The notes under the pieces were generated by a model, which was not told the DNA's origin, made no database searches, and saw nothing but the letters and a program-made list of their open reading frames with translations. A stretch of 5,944 nucleotides of DNA from contig FR880288.1 in the NCBI GenBank assembly GCA_000435195.1, forward strand, positions 27,717 through 33,660, in the 5' to 3' direction. Every line of letters starts with the position of its first letter. The stretch's first letter is position 1. This document shows, in pieces, positions 5,866-5,944 of this stretch. The DNA comes from Clostridium sp. CAG:169 (lineage in GTDB: Bacteria; Bacillota; Clostridia; Oscillospirales; Ruminococcaceae). A program made the translations under genes and the position numbers.

Positions 5866-5891
5866 GGGTTGAGCCGCACAAAAGCGGCAAC

Positions 5892-5925
5892 AAAAAAGTC
5901 CCCTGCGGGTGGAGCCGCAGAGGAC
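5892..5925 (-). terminator. Terminator of a minus-strand gene beyond the right edge
   Basis: On the minus strand GTCCTCTGCGG (5915-5925) pairs with CCGCAGGGGAC (5898-5908), an 11-bp stem with one G-U pair and a 6-base loop, followed by six T's (5892-5897). It indicates a transcript arriving from outside the window; its gene is not visible in the last 19 bases. Confidence 0.82.
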
Positions 5926-5944
5926 CGCCGCCGCTGTTGAGTGG

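Overview
The window looks like chromosomal DNA of a Gram-positive member of the Clostridia, perhaps the Oscillospiraceae/Butyricicoccaceae. That placement is inferred from the gene types (G5-3D cell-wall protein, PadR with a HAAS/DUF4097 partner, EcsC, HflX), the strong AAGGAGG-type ribosome binding sites and the sigma-A-like promoters. No rRNA, tRNA, mobile element, CRISPR array or phage gene was seen.

All genes are read from the minus strand, right to left, in three transcription units separated by visible terminators. Unit A (5865 to 3016) has a promoter at 5837-5865, then a ChrB-N-domain-like protein (5261-5803), the ribosome-associated GTPase HflX (3984-5231) and an EcsC-family protein (3097-3954), and ends in a hairpin terminator at 3016-3044. 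Both gaps between its genes are 29 bases and each gene has its own ribosome binding site. Unit B (2961 to 1300) has a promoter at 2933-2961, a small PadR regulator (2583-2888) and, 12 bases on, a HAAS + DUF4097 beta-solenoid protein, ending at a strong hairpin at 1300-1346. Unit C starts from a perfect-consensus promoter (958-986) and encodes an anchored G5 + 3D-domain cell-wall protein (882 to the left edge, cut off by the window). At the right edge, 5892-5925 is the terminator of a further minus-strand gene outside the window.

The most notable observation is that the HAAS/DUF4097 gene is broken by a perfect 7-base tandem duplication at 1639-1652. Removing one copy rejoins two overlapping reading frames into a 393-residue protein and restores the exact 19-residue spacing of the SGD solenoid rungs. 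This may be a real mutation, a reversible on/off switch, or a sequence error. A run of nine G's next to the DTGG motif of the 3D domain is a second slippage-prone site in an envelope-related gene.

Unit B resembles the widespread PadR-plus-HAAS/DUF4097 modules, some of which are tied to envelope stress. Unit A combines a ribosome-rescue GTPase with two poorly understood proteins. I found no clear evidence of a wholly new multi-gene system; the leads are the frameshift, the ChrB-like/HflX/EcsC operon and the control regions.
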